Shown: positions 32,296 to 40,816 of the stretch, one piece after another
Numbering within the stretch: the stretch's first letter is position 1
How the letters are laid out: the number at the start of each line of letters is the position of its first letter
From: Candidatus Gastranaerophilales bacterium
GTDB lineage: Bacteria; Cyanobacteriota; Vampirovibrionia; Gastranaerophilales; Gastranaerophilaceae
Direction: 5' to 3'
Assembly (NCBI GenBank): GCA_910587245.1
Contig: CAJULX010000011.1
Span: forward strand, 1 to 61,221
DNA length: 61,221 nt
Made by a program: the position numbers and the translations under genes
The notes under the pieces: generated by a model
Told to the model about the DNA's origin: nothing
Seen by the model: the letters and a program-made list of their open reading frames with translations, nothing else
The model's database searches: none

Positions 32296-33480
32296 CTAAA
32301 CCAGACCGGCCTCTTTATGAGATTTATAAACAGCTTCCGCCATATCATCAAGAAGCTTATAATCAGCTTCTTTCGGTTTTCCTTTAACAAGAACAGGCTC
32401 AATTACCTGAACTTTTAATCCGGAAAGCATTTCGCCAAGTTTGCCGAATAAATTACCGCCCCAGCCGTATGAACCGATAAATGAGGCAAATTTTGCTTTA
32501 GGTTTTAAAAGATTTGCAATATAGGCAACATTTGCGATTGCAGGATGCGGAGAGGCTAAAACCATTGAACCGCCAAGAACAACCGTTGCAGCATCTACCA
32601 TATTCATTGCAATATCCCCTAAATCATCCTCTATGACATCAAAGCATGCTACTTTTATACCTTTATTTTCAAGTTTTTCTTTTAAATAAAATGCCATTTC
32701 TTCAACGCTTTTATACATAGAAACGTAAGGCATTAAAACAAGATTTTTAGGTTCATCCGCCGTCCAATCTTTATATAAATCAAGAATAAAGGATGGTTTA
32801 TTATGAAGGGGGCCATGGCTTGGTAAAATCATTTTAGGATTAATATCATAAATCATGCTTACATATTTTTTACACATTGGGCGAAAAGGCATCATAATCT
32901 CTGCATAGTATCTTTTGGCAGAAGATACCAGTTCGTCATCATTTTTAGAATAAAGTTCCTCAAAAGGAAGATGAGCACCGAGAAAATCACATGTAAAAAG
33001 GAGATTATTTTCAACAAGGTGAGTAAACATCGTATCAGGCCAGTGAACCCCGGGGGCAGAAATAAACTTAAGCGTTTTATCTCCTAAAGTAAGGGAGTCG
33101 CCGTCTTTTACGGTAATAAATTTATCTTCATCCACAAGAAGCATTTCTTTAATATTATTTTTACAAACAGCATTAGTCACAACTTTTGCGTTCGGATATT
33201 TTTCAAGAAGTTTCGGAATAGTGCCTGAATGATCTTGTTCACCGTGGTTTGCAATAATGTAGTCTACATTTTTAACCCCGTTATCTTCAAGATTTTTAAG
33301 ATATTCTTCACTGAAAGGCGGATACATGGTATCTATAATTGCAGTTTTTTCACTACCCTTAATTAAATAAGAATTATATGTTGTTCCATGCTCTAATGGA
33401 ATTAATTCATCAAAAATAACTCTGTCGGCATCATTTAAGCCGCAGTAAAAAATATTTTCCTCAATCTCTTTAAATTTCAT
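32296..33480 (-). CDS. Flavodiiron protein (FprA family)
   Basis: Reduces O2 or NO using a di-iron site and FMN, protecting anaerobes. Lactamase-like domain with HGEQDHSG (HxExDH iron ligands) near residue 78, then further His/Asp ligands (SAPGVHWPDT, TCDFLG, LPSHGP); flavodoxin domain from ~250 with VLMPYVSMYKSVEEMA and GSYGWGG. Start at ATG 33478-33480 (394 aa): an ATG four codons upstream overlaps the GAGG that serves as its Shine-Dalgarno. No rubredoxin domain, so the electron donor is separate. It stands alone between tRNA-Thr and the glucan enzyme. Confidence 0.95.
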   Translation of the reverse strand: MKFKEIEENIFYCGLNDADRVIFDELIPLEHGTTYNSYLIKGSEKTAIIDTMYPPFSEEYLKNLEDNGVKNVDYIIANHGEQDHSGTIPKLLEKYPNAKVVTNAVCKNNIKEMLLVDEDKFITVKDGDSLTLGDKTLKFISAPGVHWPDTMFTHLVENNLLFTCDFLGAHLPFEELYSKNDDELVSSAKRYYAEIMMPFRPMCKKYVSMIYDINPKMILPSHGPLHNKPSFILDLYKDWTADEPKNLVLMPYVSMYKSVEEMAFYLKEKLENKGIKVACFDVIEDDLGDIAMNMVDAATVVLGGSMVLASPHPAIANVAYIANLLKPKAKFASFIGSYGWGGNLFGKLGEMLSGLKVQVIEPVLVKGKPKEADYKLLDDMAEAVYKSHKEAGLV

Positions 33481-33559
33481 GGCAAACCTCATAAAAGTAT
33501 TCCATCTGATAATCTAGCACAAAAATTTTTAAAAAATCCATGCCCCGTTTGAAATTAAA

Positions 33560-33632
33560 AGCCGATAAAGGGACTCGAACCCTTGACCTACTCATTACGA
33601 ATGAGCCGCTCTACCAGCTGAGCTATATCGGC
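33560..33632 (-). tRNA. tRNA-Thr (anticodon CGU)
   Basis: Acceptor GCCGATA/TATCGGC, anticodon loop TTCGTAA, T arm AAGGG-TTCGAGT-CCCTT, discriminator T. No encoded CCA. Divergent from the trp promoter. Confidence 0.95.
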
Positions 33633-33663
33633 GAATCAACCTCATTATATTACAAATAAAAAA

Positions 33664-33691
33664 TTGTGAAAATTTATTTTTGATGTATAAT
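33664..33691 (+). promoter_or_regulatory. Promoter of the trp operon
   Basis: TTGTGA (33664-33669), 16-base spacer, perfect TATAAT (33686-33691). Start predicted near 33698, leaving about 23 bases of leader with GGAG (33708-33711). No room for a leader peptide or attenuator. Confidence 0.75.
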
Positions 33692-33720
33692 TGATACGCT
33701 TGATTTTGGAGCTTAAAATT

Positions 33721-35190
33721 ATGATTAAACCTGAATTTGAGGAGATTAAAAAATATAAAAACAGCGAGTATAAAGTTATTCCTGTTTCTATGGAAATTTT
33801 TTCCGATATTAAAACCCCTATTGAAGTTTTAAAAATATTAAAAAATAATGATAACCACTGCTTTTTACTTGAAAGTGTGGAAAAAGCCGAAAACTGGGGC
33901 AGATATTCTTTTTTGGGTTTCAAGCCAAAAGCAGAAATAACATGTCAAAACGGGCTTATGAAAATTAAAGAAAACGGTAAAACCCGTGAAATTAAAACCA
34001 TGACCCCTCAAAATAACATAAATGATATCTTAAAAGAATATAAAAGCCCGAAATTTGATTGGCTGCCGCCCTTTACAGGCGGGCTTGTCGGGTATTTTGC
34101 CTACGATTTTATAAAATATTTTGAACCGGAATTAAATCTAAATGCGCAAGATACGGAAAACTTTAAAGATGTTGATTTAATGCTGTTTGACAGGGTTATA
34201 GCCTTTGATAACAAAAGACAAAAAATTATTTTAATAGAAAATATCAAAACGGATGACCTTGAAAAAAATTATAAAAAGGCGGAAAAATCCCTTAAAAAAC
34301 TTGCAGAGCTTATTAAAACAGGCAAAAGCAAAAAAATTAAATCAGGAAAATTAAAATCCGATTTCAGAGCGCTTTTCAGCAAGGAAGAATATTGCAAAAT
34401 GGTTGAAAAAGCCAAATACTACATTAAGGAAGGCGATATTTTTCAGGTTGTGCTTTCAAACCGCTTTGAAGCGGATTTTTCGGGTGAGTTATTAAACACA
34501 TACCGCATTCTAAGAACGATTAATCCGTCACCTTATATGTTTTATTTTGGCAGCGATGATGTGGAAATAGCCGGTGCTTCACCTGAAACCCTCGTAAAAC
34601 TTAAGGATGGAAAACTTTATACCTTCCCGCTTGCAGGCACAAGAAGACGCGGCAAGGATGAAAAAGAGGATAAAGCCTTTGAATTTGAGCTTTTATCCGA
34701 TACAAAAGAACTCGCGGAACACAACATGCTTGTTGATTTAGGGCGAAATGATATCGGCAGAATTGCAAAATTCGGCACGGTAAAAGTAGAAAAATATATG
34801 ACAATTGAGCGCTTTTCACATGTTATGCATATTGGCTCTACTGTAACAGGTGAAATCAGAGATGATAAAAATGCACTTGATGCTATGGGTTCAATCCTTC
34901 CTGCGGGAACACTTTCAGGTGCTCCTAAGATTCGCTCATGTGAAATTATAAATGAACTTGAAAATAATAAAAGAGGCATTTACGGCGGTGCCGTCGGATA
35001 TCTTGATTTTACGGGAAATATGGATACTTGTATCGGTATCCGCCTTGCATTTAAAAAACAGGGCAAGGTTTATGTAAGAGTAGGCGCAGGGATAGTTGCG
35101 GACAGTATCCCCGAGATGGAATACAAAGAGTGTGAAAATAAGTCTAAAGCTATTATGAATGCGCTTAAGCTTTCCGAAGGAGAGATATAA
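33721..35190 (+). CDS. trpE: Anthranilate synthase component I
   Basis: 489 aa, first committed step of tryptophan synthesis (chorismate to anthranilate). Seen: CFLLESVEKAENWGRYSFLGF, which holds the LLES Trp feedback site; the chorismate-binding core with GDIFQVVLSNRF, GASPETLVKL, PLAGTRRRG and AGTLSGAPKIRS. Start at ATG 33721 after GGAG with nine-base spacing; an in-frame TTG at 33691 falls inside the -10 box. First gene of a seven-gene trp operon, overlapping trpG by one base. Feedback inhibition is the only Trp control visible. Confidence 0.97.
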   Translation: MIKPEFEEIKKYKNSEYKVIPVSMEIFSDIKTPIEVLKILKNNDNHCFLLESVEKAENWGRYSFLGFKPKAEITCQNGLMKIKENGKTREIKTMTPQNNINDILKEYKSPKFDWLPPFTGGLVGYFAYDFIKYFEPELNLNAQDTENFKDVDLMLFDRVIAFDNKRQKIILIENIKTDDLEKNYKKAEKSLKKLAELIKTGKSKKIKSGKLKSDFRALFSKEEYCKMVEKAKYYIKEGDIFQVVLSNRFEADFSGELLNTYRILRTINPSPYMFYFGSDDVEIAGASPETLVKLKDGKLYTFPLAGTRRRGKDEKEDKAFEFELLSDTKELAEHNMLVDLGRNDIGRIAKFGTVKVEKYMTIERFSHVMHIGSTVTGEIRDDKNALDAMGSILPAGTLSGAPKIRSCEIINELENNKRGIYGGAVGYLDFTGNMDTCIGIRLAFKKQGKVYVRVGAGIVADSIPEMEYKECENKSKAIMNALKLSEGEI

Positions 35191-35771
35191 TGGGCGAAAA
35201 AATTTTATTAATAGATAATTTTGACAGTTTTTCATACAATTTATACCAGCTAATAGGCGGAATTTATCCCGATATAGAAGTAATCCGCAATACCGAAAAA
35301 ACCGTATTTGAAATTGAAAACATGAATCCGCGCGCGATTATTGTTTCACCCGGGCCGGGAAAACCTTCAAATGCAGGGGTTTGTATTGATACAATCAGAT
35401 ATTTTAAAGATAAACTGCCGATATTGGGTATATGCCTCGGGCATCAGGCAATATGCGAGGCTTTTGGCGGAAAAATTACATACGCAAACACCATTATGCA
35501 CGGAAAAACCTCCGAAATTACGGTAGATACCGATTCTTTAATTTTCAAAGGACTTAATGAGCGTATAAAAGTTGCAAGGTATCATTCGCTAATTGCCGAA
35601 AGTGAGACGCTGCCTGAAGAATTAACCGTGATTGCAAAATGCGATGACGGTACTATAATGGGGGTAAAACACTCTGAATACAACATTTACGGGCTTCAAT
35701 TTCATCCTGAATCCGTACTTACGCCTGACGGCAGAAAAATGGCTGAAAACTTTTTGGAAATTATAAAATGA
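35190..35771 (+). CDS. trpG: Anthranilate synthase component II (glutamine amidotransferase)
   Basis: 193 aa class I amidotransferase giving ammonia to TrpE. Triad visible: Cys in LGICLGHQAI, His and Glu in FHPESVLTPDG; oxyanion motif VSPGPGKPSNAG. Start overlaps the trpE stop (TAATG), so translation is coupled. It could also serve PabB for folate synthesis if no separate pabA exists. Confidence 0.96.
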   Translation: MGEKILLIDNFDSFSYNLYQLIGGIYPDIEVIRNTEKTVFEIENMNPRAIIVSPGPGKPSNAGVCIDTIRYFKDKLPILGICLGHQAICEAFGGKITYANTIMHGKTSEITVDTDSLIFKGLNERIKVARYHSLIAESETLPEELTVIAKCDDGTIMGVKHSEYNIYGLQFHPESVLTPDGRKMAENFLEIIK

Positions 35772-36799
35772 TAACCGATGCTATTTTAAAACTAATAAAC
35801 GGCCAAAACCTTGAGTACAATGAGGTTAAGACTGTTATTGAACAAATAACCGAGGGTAAAGCTACAAATGCTCAGATAGCTGCCTTTCTCACTGCTCTTC
35901 GAATAAAAGGCGAGACGGTGCAGGAAATTACGGCAGCAGCCAATGTCATGAAAGAAAAATGCATACCATTCAATATCAACTCCAAACAAGCTATCGATAT
36001 AGTGGGCACAGGCGGTGATTGCAGCGGAACTTTTAATATATCTACCGCAGCCGCTTTTATTGCGGCAGGTGCAGGCGCCAAGGTCGCAAAACACGGAAAT
36101 CGTTCCGTATCAAGCAAATCAGGTGCTGCTGATGTACTTGAAGCACTCGGTGCAAATATAAATTTAAAACCGGAAAATTCACTTAAAATTTTTAATGAAA
36201 TCGGAATCTGCTTTCTTTTTGCGCAAAACCACCATCCTTGCATGAAATATGTTGCGGATGTCCGTCATGAAATTGCAACAAGAACGCTTTTTAATATACT
36301 CGGTCCCCTTATAAACCCCGCCAATACTAAAATGCAGTTAATCGGGGTTTATGATAAAAAATTAACCGAGCCTATTGCAAAAGTGCTTGTAAACCTTATG
36401 GTTACTGACGGAATGGTGATTCATGGGGCTGACGGCCTTGATGAGGCTACAATTTGTACCGAAACAACAATTTCAGAGATTAGAAACTCTGAAATTAAAA
36501 CTTATACAATAAAACCGGAAGATTTTGGTCTTAAACGCGCCGGTATTACTGATATTCAAGGAGGCAGTCCTGATGAAAACGCAAAAATTATACTTGATAT
36601 TTTAAGCGGTAAGGAAAAAGGTGCAAAGCTTGATATAGCAGCTCTTAACGCCGGTTTAGTGCTTTATATTAGCAAAAAAGCTGACTGTGTAGAAAACGGT
36701 ATCAATCTTGCTAAATCAGCCATAAGTAACGGTTCAGCGCTTAAAACGCTAAAAGATTTTATTACTCTTTCAAACAGCTTTGGAGGGCAAAATCCTTGA
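35768..36799 (+). CDS. trpD: Anthranilate phosphoribosyltransferase
   Basis: 343 aa. Transfers phosphoribose from PRPP to anthranilate. GTGGDCSGTFNISTAAAF (PRPP loop), KHGNRSVSSKSGAADVLEALG, HHPCMKYVADVR and FNILGPLINPA are all standard. Starts in an ATGA overlap with trpG. Unlike E. coli, TrpG and TrpD are separate proteins. Confidence 0.96.
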   Translation: MITDAILKLINGQNLEYNEVKTVIEQITEGKATNAQIAAFLTALRIKGETVQEITAAANVMKEKCIPFNINSKQAIDIVGTGGDCSGTFNISTAAAFIAAGAGAKVAKHGNRSVSSKSGAADVLEALGANINLKPENSLKIFNEIGICFLFAQNHHPCMKYVADVRHEIATRTLFNILGPLINPANTKMQLIGVYDKKLTEPIAKVLVNLMVTDGMVIHGADGLDEATICTETTISEIRNSEIKTYTIKPEDFGLKRAGITDIQGGSPDENAKIILDILSGKEKGAKLDIAALNAGLVLYISKKADCVENGINLAKSAISNGSALKTLKDFITLSNSFGGQNP

Positions 36800-37611
36800 A
36801 TATACTTGAAAAAATCGCCCTTAAAACCAGAGAAAGAGTAGAAGAAGCTAAACAAAACAAACCCCTTAAAGTTTTGCAGGAAGAAGTTTTTGAACTTATT
36901 GACAAAGAAAATGCCATTAAAAAAGAGGTTTTTCGTTTTGAAAACTCAATAAAAAGTTTTAATGTTCAAAATAAAATAGCTTTTATCTGCGAAGTTAAAA
37001 AAGCTTCACCATCAAAAGGCTTGATAGATAAGGATTTTCATTATTTAGATATTGCACATGAATATGAAAACGCCGGCGCTGCGGCTATTTCCGTCTTAAC
37101 CGAACCATATTTTTTTCAAGGTTCCAACGCATACCTGAATGAAATTTCTAAAAGTGTCCAAACCCCGCTTCTTAGAAAGGATTTCACGATTGATGAATAT
37201 CAAATTTATGTTGCAAGGCTAATAGGCGCATCTGCAGTGCTTTTGATAGCCTCACTTTTAAATGAGGAGGAGATTGCAAAATTTATAAAGCTGAATGACA
37301 GTCTGGGATTATGTTCACTGGTAGAAGCACACACTAAAGATGAAGTACAGAGCGCATTAAGGGCAGGTGCGCGAATTTTAGGAGTGAATAACAGAAATTT
37401 AAAAACCTTTGAAGTTGACCTTAATACCACACTGTGTTTAAAAAAAGGTGTTCCCGGTGACGTTGTATTCATCTCAGAGAGTGGTATCAAGACCCCTGAT
37501 GATATAAAAAAACTTCAAGATAACGGGGTTAACGGCGTTTTAATCGGCGAAAGCCTTATGGTGAGTAGAGATAAGGCAAAAATGATTAAATTTTTAAGGG
37601 GTGAAATTTAA
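36796..37611 (+). CDS. trpC: Indole-3-glycerol phosphate synthase
   Basis: 271 aa TIM barrel. Catalytic Lys in FICEVKKASPSKG; PLLRKDFTIDEYQI, LGVNNRNLKTFEVDL and VFISESGI follow the family pattern. Start is TTG at 36796 inside TTGA overlapping the trpD stop, with GGAGG (36782-36786) nine bases upstream. The rare start within a strong site suggests tuned, coupled translation. Confidence 0.95.
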   Translation: MNILEKIALKTRERVEEAKQNKPLKVLQEEVFELIDKENAIKKEVFRFENSIKSFNVQNKIAFICEVKKASPSKGLIDKDFHYLDIAHEYENAGAAAISVLTEPYFFQGSNAYLNEISKSVQTPLLRKDFTIDEYQIYVARLIGASAVLLIASLLNEEEIAKFIKLNDSLGLCSLVEAHTKDEVQSALRAGARILGVNNRNLKTFEVDLNTTLCLKKGVPGDVVFISESGIKTPDDIKKLQDNGVNGVLIGESLMVSRDKAKMIKFLRGEI

Positions 37612-37615
37612 ATTT

Positions 37616-38257
37616 ATGAATAATGTTTCAACGCTTAAAGATAAAAACGTCAAAATCAAGATTTGTGGCTTGTTTCGGGAGGATGATATTGTTGCGGTAA
37701 ATTCAACACTGCCTGATTTTATCGGATTTATTTTTGCAAAAAGCCCGCGCAGAGTGGATTTTGAACTTGCGAAAAAATTAAAAACAAATCTTGATGAAAA
37801 AATTCAAACAGCCGGTGTTTTTGTAAACGAAAAAATTGAAAATATTCTTAAACTATATGAGGCTAAAATTATTGATATTGTTCAATTACACGGAGATGAG
37901 GACGAAAAATATATTGAAACCCTTAAAAACAGAGCGGATTTAAAAGTAATAAAATCTATAAAAGCAGGTACACAGCAGGTTTTACCCGAAAATGCCGATT
38001 GGATTTTATTTGATACACCAAGTGAAAAATTAAGAGGCGGAACGGGTAAAACCTTTGATTGGGGCTTGATTCCAAAAATAAACAAGCCTGTATTCCTTGC
38101 AGGGGGCTTAAATTACGCTAATGTGAAAAAAGCAATAAATACAGTAAATCCTTTTGCGGTTGATATCAATAGTGGAGCAGAAACCAACGGGCACAAGGAT
38201 TTTCAGAAAATTTCAGATATAATAAAACTAATAAGAGGGCTTAAAAATGAGCAATAA
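37616..38257 (+). CDS. trpF: Phosphoribosylanthranilate isomerase
   Basis: 213 aa. Catalytic Cys in KIKICGLFREDDI, Asp in WILFDTPSEKLRGGTGKTFDW, and FLAGGLNYANV/DINSGAE phosphate loops. I place the start at ATG 37616, with GGTGA at 37600-37604 as its site; a GTG at 37601 overlapping trpC is in frame but has no space for a Shine-Dalgarno. It ends inside the first codons of trpB. Confidence 0.92.
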   Translation: MNNVSTLKDKNVKIKICGLFREDDIVAVNSTLPDFIGFIFAKSPRRVDFELAKKLKTNLDEKIQTAGVFVNEKIENILKLYEAKIIDIVQLHGDEDEKYIETLKNRADLKVIKSIKAGTQQVLPENADWILFDTPSEKLRGGTGKTFDWGLIPKINKPVFLAGGLNYANVKKAINTVNPFAVDINSGAETNGHKDFQKISDIIKLIRGLKNEQ

Positions 38258-39437
38258 TAAAGGTAGGTACGGGATTTTCGGGGGGCAATACATCCCGGAA
38301 ACCCTTATGAATGAAGTAATACAGCTTGAAAAAGCTTATGAAAAATATAAAGTCGATGAAAATTTTAATAAAGAATTGAATTTTCTTCTCGAAAAATATG
38401 CAGGACGCCCGTCTTTATTATATTTTGCTAAAAATATGACCGAAGATTTAGGCGGGGCAAGGATTTACCTGAAACGAGAAGATTTAAATCACACTGGTTC
38501 GCATAAGATAAATAATGTTTTGGGGCAGGTTTTGCTTGCAAAATATATGGGTAAAACAAGAGTTATAGCCGAAACGGGCGCAGGGCAGCACGGAGTGGCA
38601 ACCGCAACTGCGGCAGCGCTTTTGGGGCTTGAGTGTGAAATTTTTATGGGTAAAGAGGATACCGAAAGACAATCCTTAAATGTTTACAGAATGGAACTTT
38701 TGGGTGCTAAAGTACACCCTGTCACAAGCGGTACAATGACTTTAAAAGATGCGGTTAATGAAACCATGCGAGAATGGGCAACAAGAACCCATGATACACT
38801 CTATGTACTGGGTTCCGTGATGGGGCCTCATCCTTTTCCAATGATAGTAAGGGATTTTCAAAGCATTATAAGTAAGGAAGCCAGAGAGCAGATTTTAGAA
38901 TACGAAGGAAAACTCCCAAAAGCGGTAATAGCCTGTATTGGCGGCGGCAGTAATGCTATGGGCGCTTTTTATAACTTTATTAATGACAAAGAAGTGCGCT
39001 TAATAGGTGCAGAAGCAGCGGGCAAAGGGGTTGACACCGAATTGCATGCAGCAAGTATGACAAAAGGCAAGCTTGGAATTTTTCATGGCATGAAATCATA
39101 CTTCTGTCAGGATGAGTGCGGGCAAATTACACCTGTGTATTCAATTTCAGCCGGTTTAGACTATCCCGGGGTGGGGCCCGAGCATGCTTATTTAAAGGAT
39201 TCAAAACGGGCAGAATATGTTCCTATCACAGATGAGGAGGCGGTTTGTGCCTTTGAATATTTATCAAAAATTGAAGGAATAATTCCTGCAATTGAAAGTG
39301 CACATGCTGTTGCACATGCCATAAAAATTGCAAAAGAATTTGGCAAAAATGATAATATTATAATTTGCCTTTCAGGCAGAGGCGACAAGGATGTTGCCGC
39401 TATGGCAAGGTATAGAGGTAAACAAATAAGCGAGTAA
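38247..39437 (+). CDS. trpB: Tryptophan synthase beta chain
   Basis: 396 aa, TrpB1 type. PLP lysine in HTGSHKINNVLGQ; AETGAGQHGVATA, GGGSNAMG and the C-terminal CLSGRGDKD are textbook. Starts 11 bases before the trpF stop, with AGAGGG upstream. Partner of TrpA, four bases downstream. Confidence 0.98.
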   Translation: MSNNKGRYGIFGGQYIPETLMNEVIQLEKAYEKYKVDENFNKELNFLLEKYAGRPSLLYFAKNMTEDLGGARIYLKREDLNHTGSHKINNVLGQVLLAKYMGKTRVIAETGAGQHGVATATAAALLGLECEIFMGKEDTERQSLNVYRMELLGAKVHPVTSGTMTLKDAVNETMREWATRTHDTLYVLGSVMGPHPFPMIVRDFQSIISKEAREQILEYEGKLPKAVIACIGGGSNAMGAFYNFINDKEVRLIGAEAAGKGVDTELHAASMTKGKLGIFHGMKSYFCQDECGQITPVYSISAGLDYPGVGPEHAYLKDSKRAEYVPITDEEAVCAFEYLSKIEGIIPAIESAHAVAHAIKIAKEFGKNDNIIICLSGRGDKDVAAMARYRGKQISE

Positions 39438-39441
39438 AATT

Positions 39442-40212
39442 ATGAAAAACAGAATTCAAAATGCATTTAACAATAAAAAGGCTTTTATAGCCTTCATTCC
39501 TGCGGGTGACCCTGATTTAGAAAGTACCGAGGAATTTATTTTTGCACTTGAAAAAGCGGGTACGGATTTAATTGAACTTGGAATCCCTTTCTCTGACCCG
39601 ATTGCGGATGGAATTGTAATCCAAAAAGCTAATTTAAGAGCGCTTGCAGGCGGTGTTAATATCGAAAAAATATTTGATATGGTAAAAAAAGTAAGGATTA
39701 AAACGCAGATACCGCTTGCATTTTTAACCTATTTAAACCCTGTTTTTAATTACAGTTATGAAGAATTTTTCAAAAAATGCGCCGAAACGGGCATTGACGG
39801 ACTTATTATTCCTGATTTGCCGTTTGAAGAGCAGTCTGAAATTAAAGAATATTCTGAAAAATACGAGGTAGATATTATTTCATTCATAGCACCAACTTCA
39901 AAAGACAGAATTGAAACAATAGCAAAAGAAGCCAGGGGCTTTATTTATGCAGCTTCCTCAATGGGTGTAACAGGTGTCAGAGCAAAAATTACAACCGATT
40001 TGAAATCTATGATAGATACTGCAAAAAAAGTATCAAATACCCCATGCGCAGTGGGTTTTGGGATAAATACCGCAGAGCAGATAAGGGAAATTGAAAAAAT
40101 TGCTGACGGTTCAATTGTAGGCAGTGCAATTGTAAAAATTATTGAAGAACACGGCAAAAATGCCGCCCCGCATATTGAAAAATATGTAAAAACTCTTAGG
40201 AGTCTAAATTGA
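39442..40212 (+). CDS. trpA: Tryptophan synthase alpha chain
   Basis: 256 aa TIM barrel that releases indole for TrpB. Catalytic Glu in LIELGIPFSDPIADG and its downstream Asp are present; also GLIIPDLPFEE, GFIYAASSMGVTGVR and CAVGFGI. Last biosynthetic gene of the operon; its stop overlaps the start of a membrane-protein gene. Confidence 0.97.
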   Translation: MKNRIQNAFNNKKAFIAFIPAGDPDLESTEEFIFALEKAGTDLIELGIPFSDPIADGIVIQKANLRALAGGVNIEKIFDMVKKVRIKTQIPLAFLTYLNPVFNYSYEEFFKKCAETGIDGLIIPDLPFEEQSEIKEYSEKYEVDIISFIAPTSKDRIETIAKEARGFIYAASSMGVTGVRAKITTDLKSMIDTAKKVSNTPCAVGFGINTAEQIREIEKIADGSIVGSAIVKIIEEHGKNAAPHIEKYVKTLRSLN

Positions 40213-40805
40213 ATACAGTAAAAAATAAACCAATTGCTATTTTAAAACCAAAATTCAATCCTGTAAAAATATTATTCTTTGGACTTACGAATTTTATGCT
40301 TAGATTTTATATTCCGTCACCTATAATACAAATGATTCTTATTTTAATTTTATATATTTTTATTTTAATTGCAGCCATTGGAGGCTTTGTTGATGATTCG
40401 GAAATATTCGCAGGAATACTAACAACAACCGTTGCTGCAGTTATCACGTTTCCGTTTTTGGTATTTTCATTTTTTATAGCAAAAAAACGTATCGATACTG
40501 CAAAATGGTGCGTCTATACAGATAAAATTGAAATTGAAGAATACTATTTTTTCAAAAAACAAAATTATATTTTAAATTTCGATGACATAAGAAGTGTATA
40601 TATTCAAGATGAGCTTGCCGGAAGAATATTTAATCTTGGCTCGGTAGTGCTTGTACCAAAAAATCTTTTAAAAACATATCATATTTTGCATAATATAGAA
40701 AATCATAAATTAGTTTGTGCAAAGCTTAGCAGATTAATTGAAATTTTTACAGAGAAAAAACAAGAAACAATTCTCGAGCAAAAATTAAAAAATATTTTAA
40801 ATTAA
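40209..40805 (+). CDS. Two-helix membrane protein with bPH2-like domain
   Basis: 198 aa. Two transmembrane helices (~35-62 and ~72-95), then a cytosolic part whose NYILNFDDIRSVYIQDELAGRIFNLGSVVLV resembles bacterial pleckstrin-homology (bPH_2) domains. Start is TTG at 40209 within TTGA overlapping the trpA stop, the same arrangement as trpC. So it is translationally tied to the trp operon. No role in tryptophan synthesis is known for this fold; a transporter helper or unrelated hitchhiker are both possible. Confidence 0.72.
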   Translation: MNTVKNKPIAILKPKFNPVKILFFGLTNFMLRFYIPSPIIQMILILILYIFILIAAIGGFVDDSEIFAGILTTTVAAVITFPFLVFSFFIAKKRIDTAKWCVYTDKIEIEEYYFFKKQNYILNFDDIRSVYIQDELAGRIFNLGSVVLVPKNLLKTYHILHNIENHKLVCAKLSRLIEIFTEKKQETILEQKLKNILN

Positions 40806-40816
40806 TAAATCCATTA

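Noticed and set aside
33633..33720. A trp leader peptide, T-box or attenuator
   Set aside because: Only about 23 bases separate the predicted transcription start from trpE; no Trp codon run or alternating hairpins.
36796..36798. A frameshift at the trpD/trpC junction because trpC lacks an ATG
   Set aside because: TTG with a strong GGAGG nine bases upstream explains the start; the same TTGA overlap occurs after trpA.
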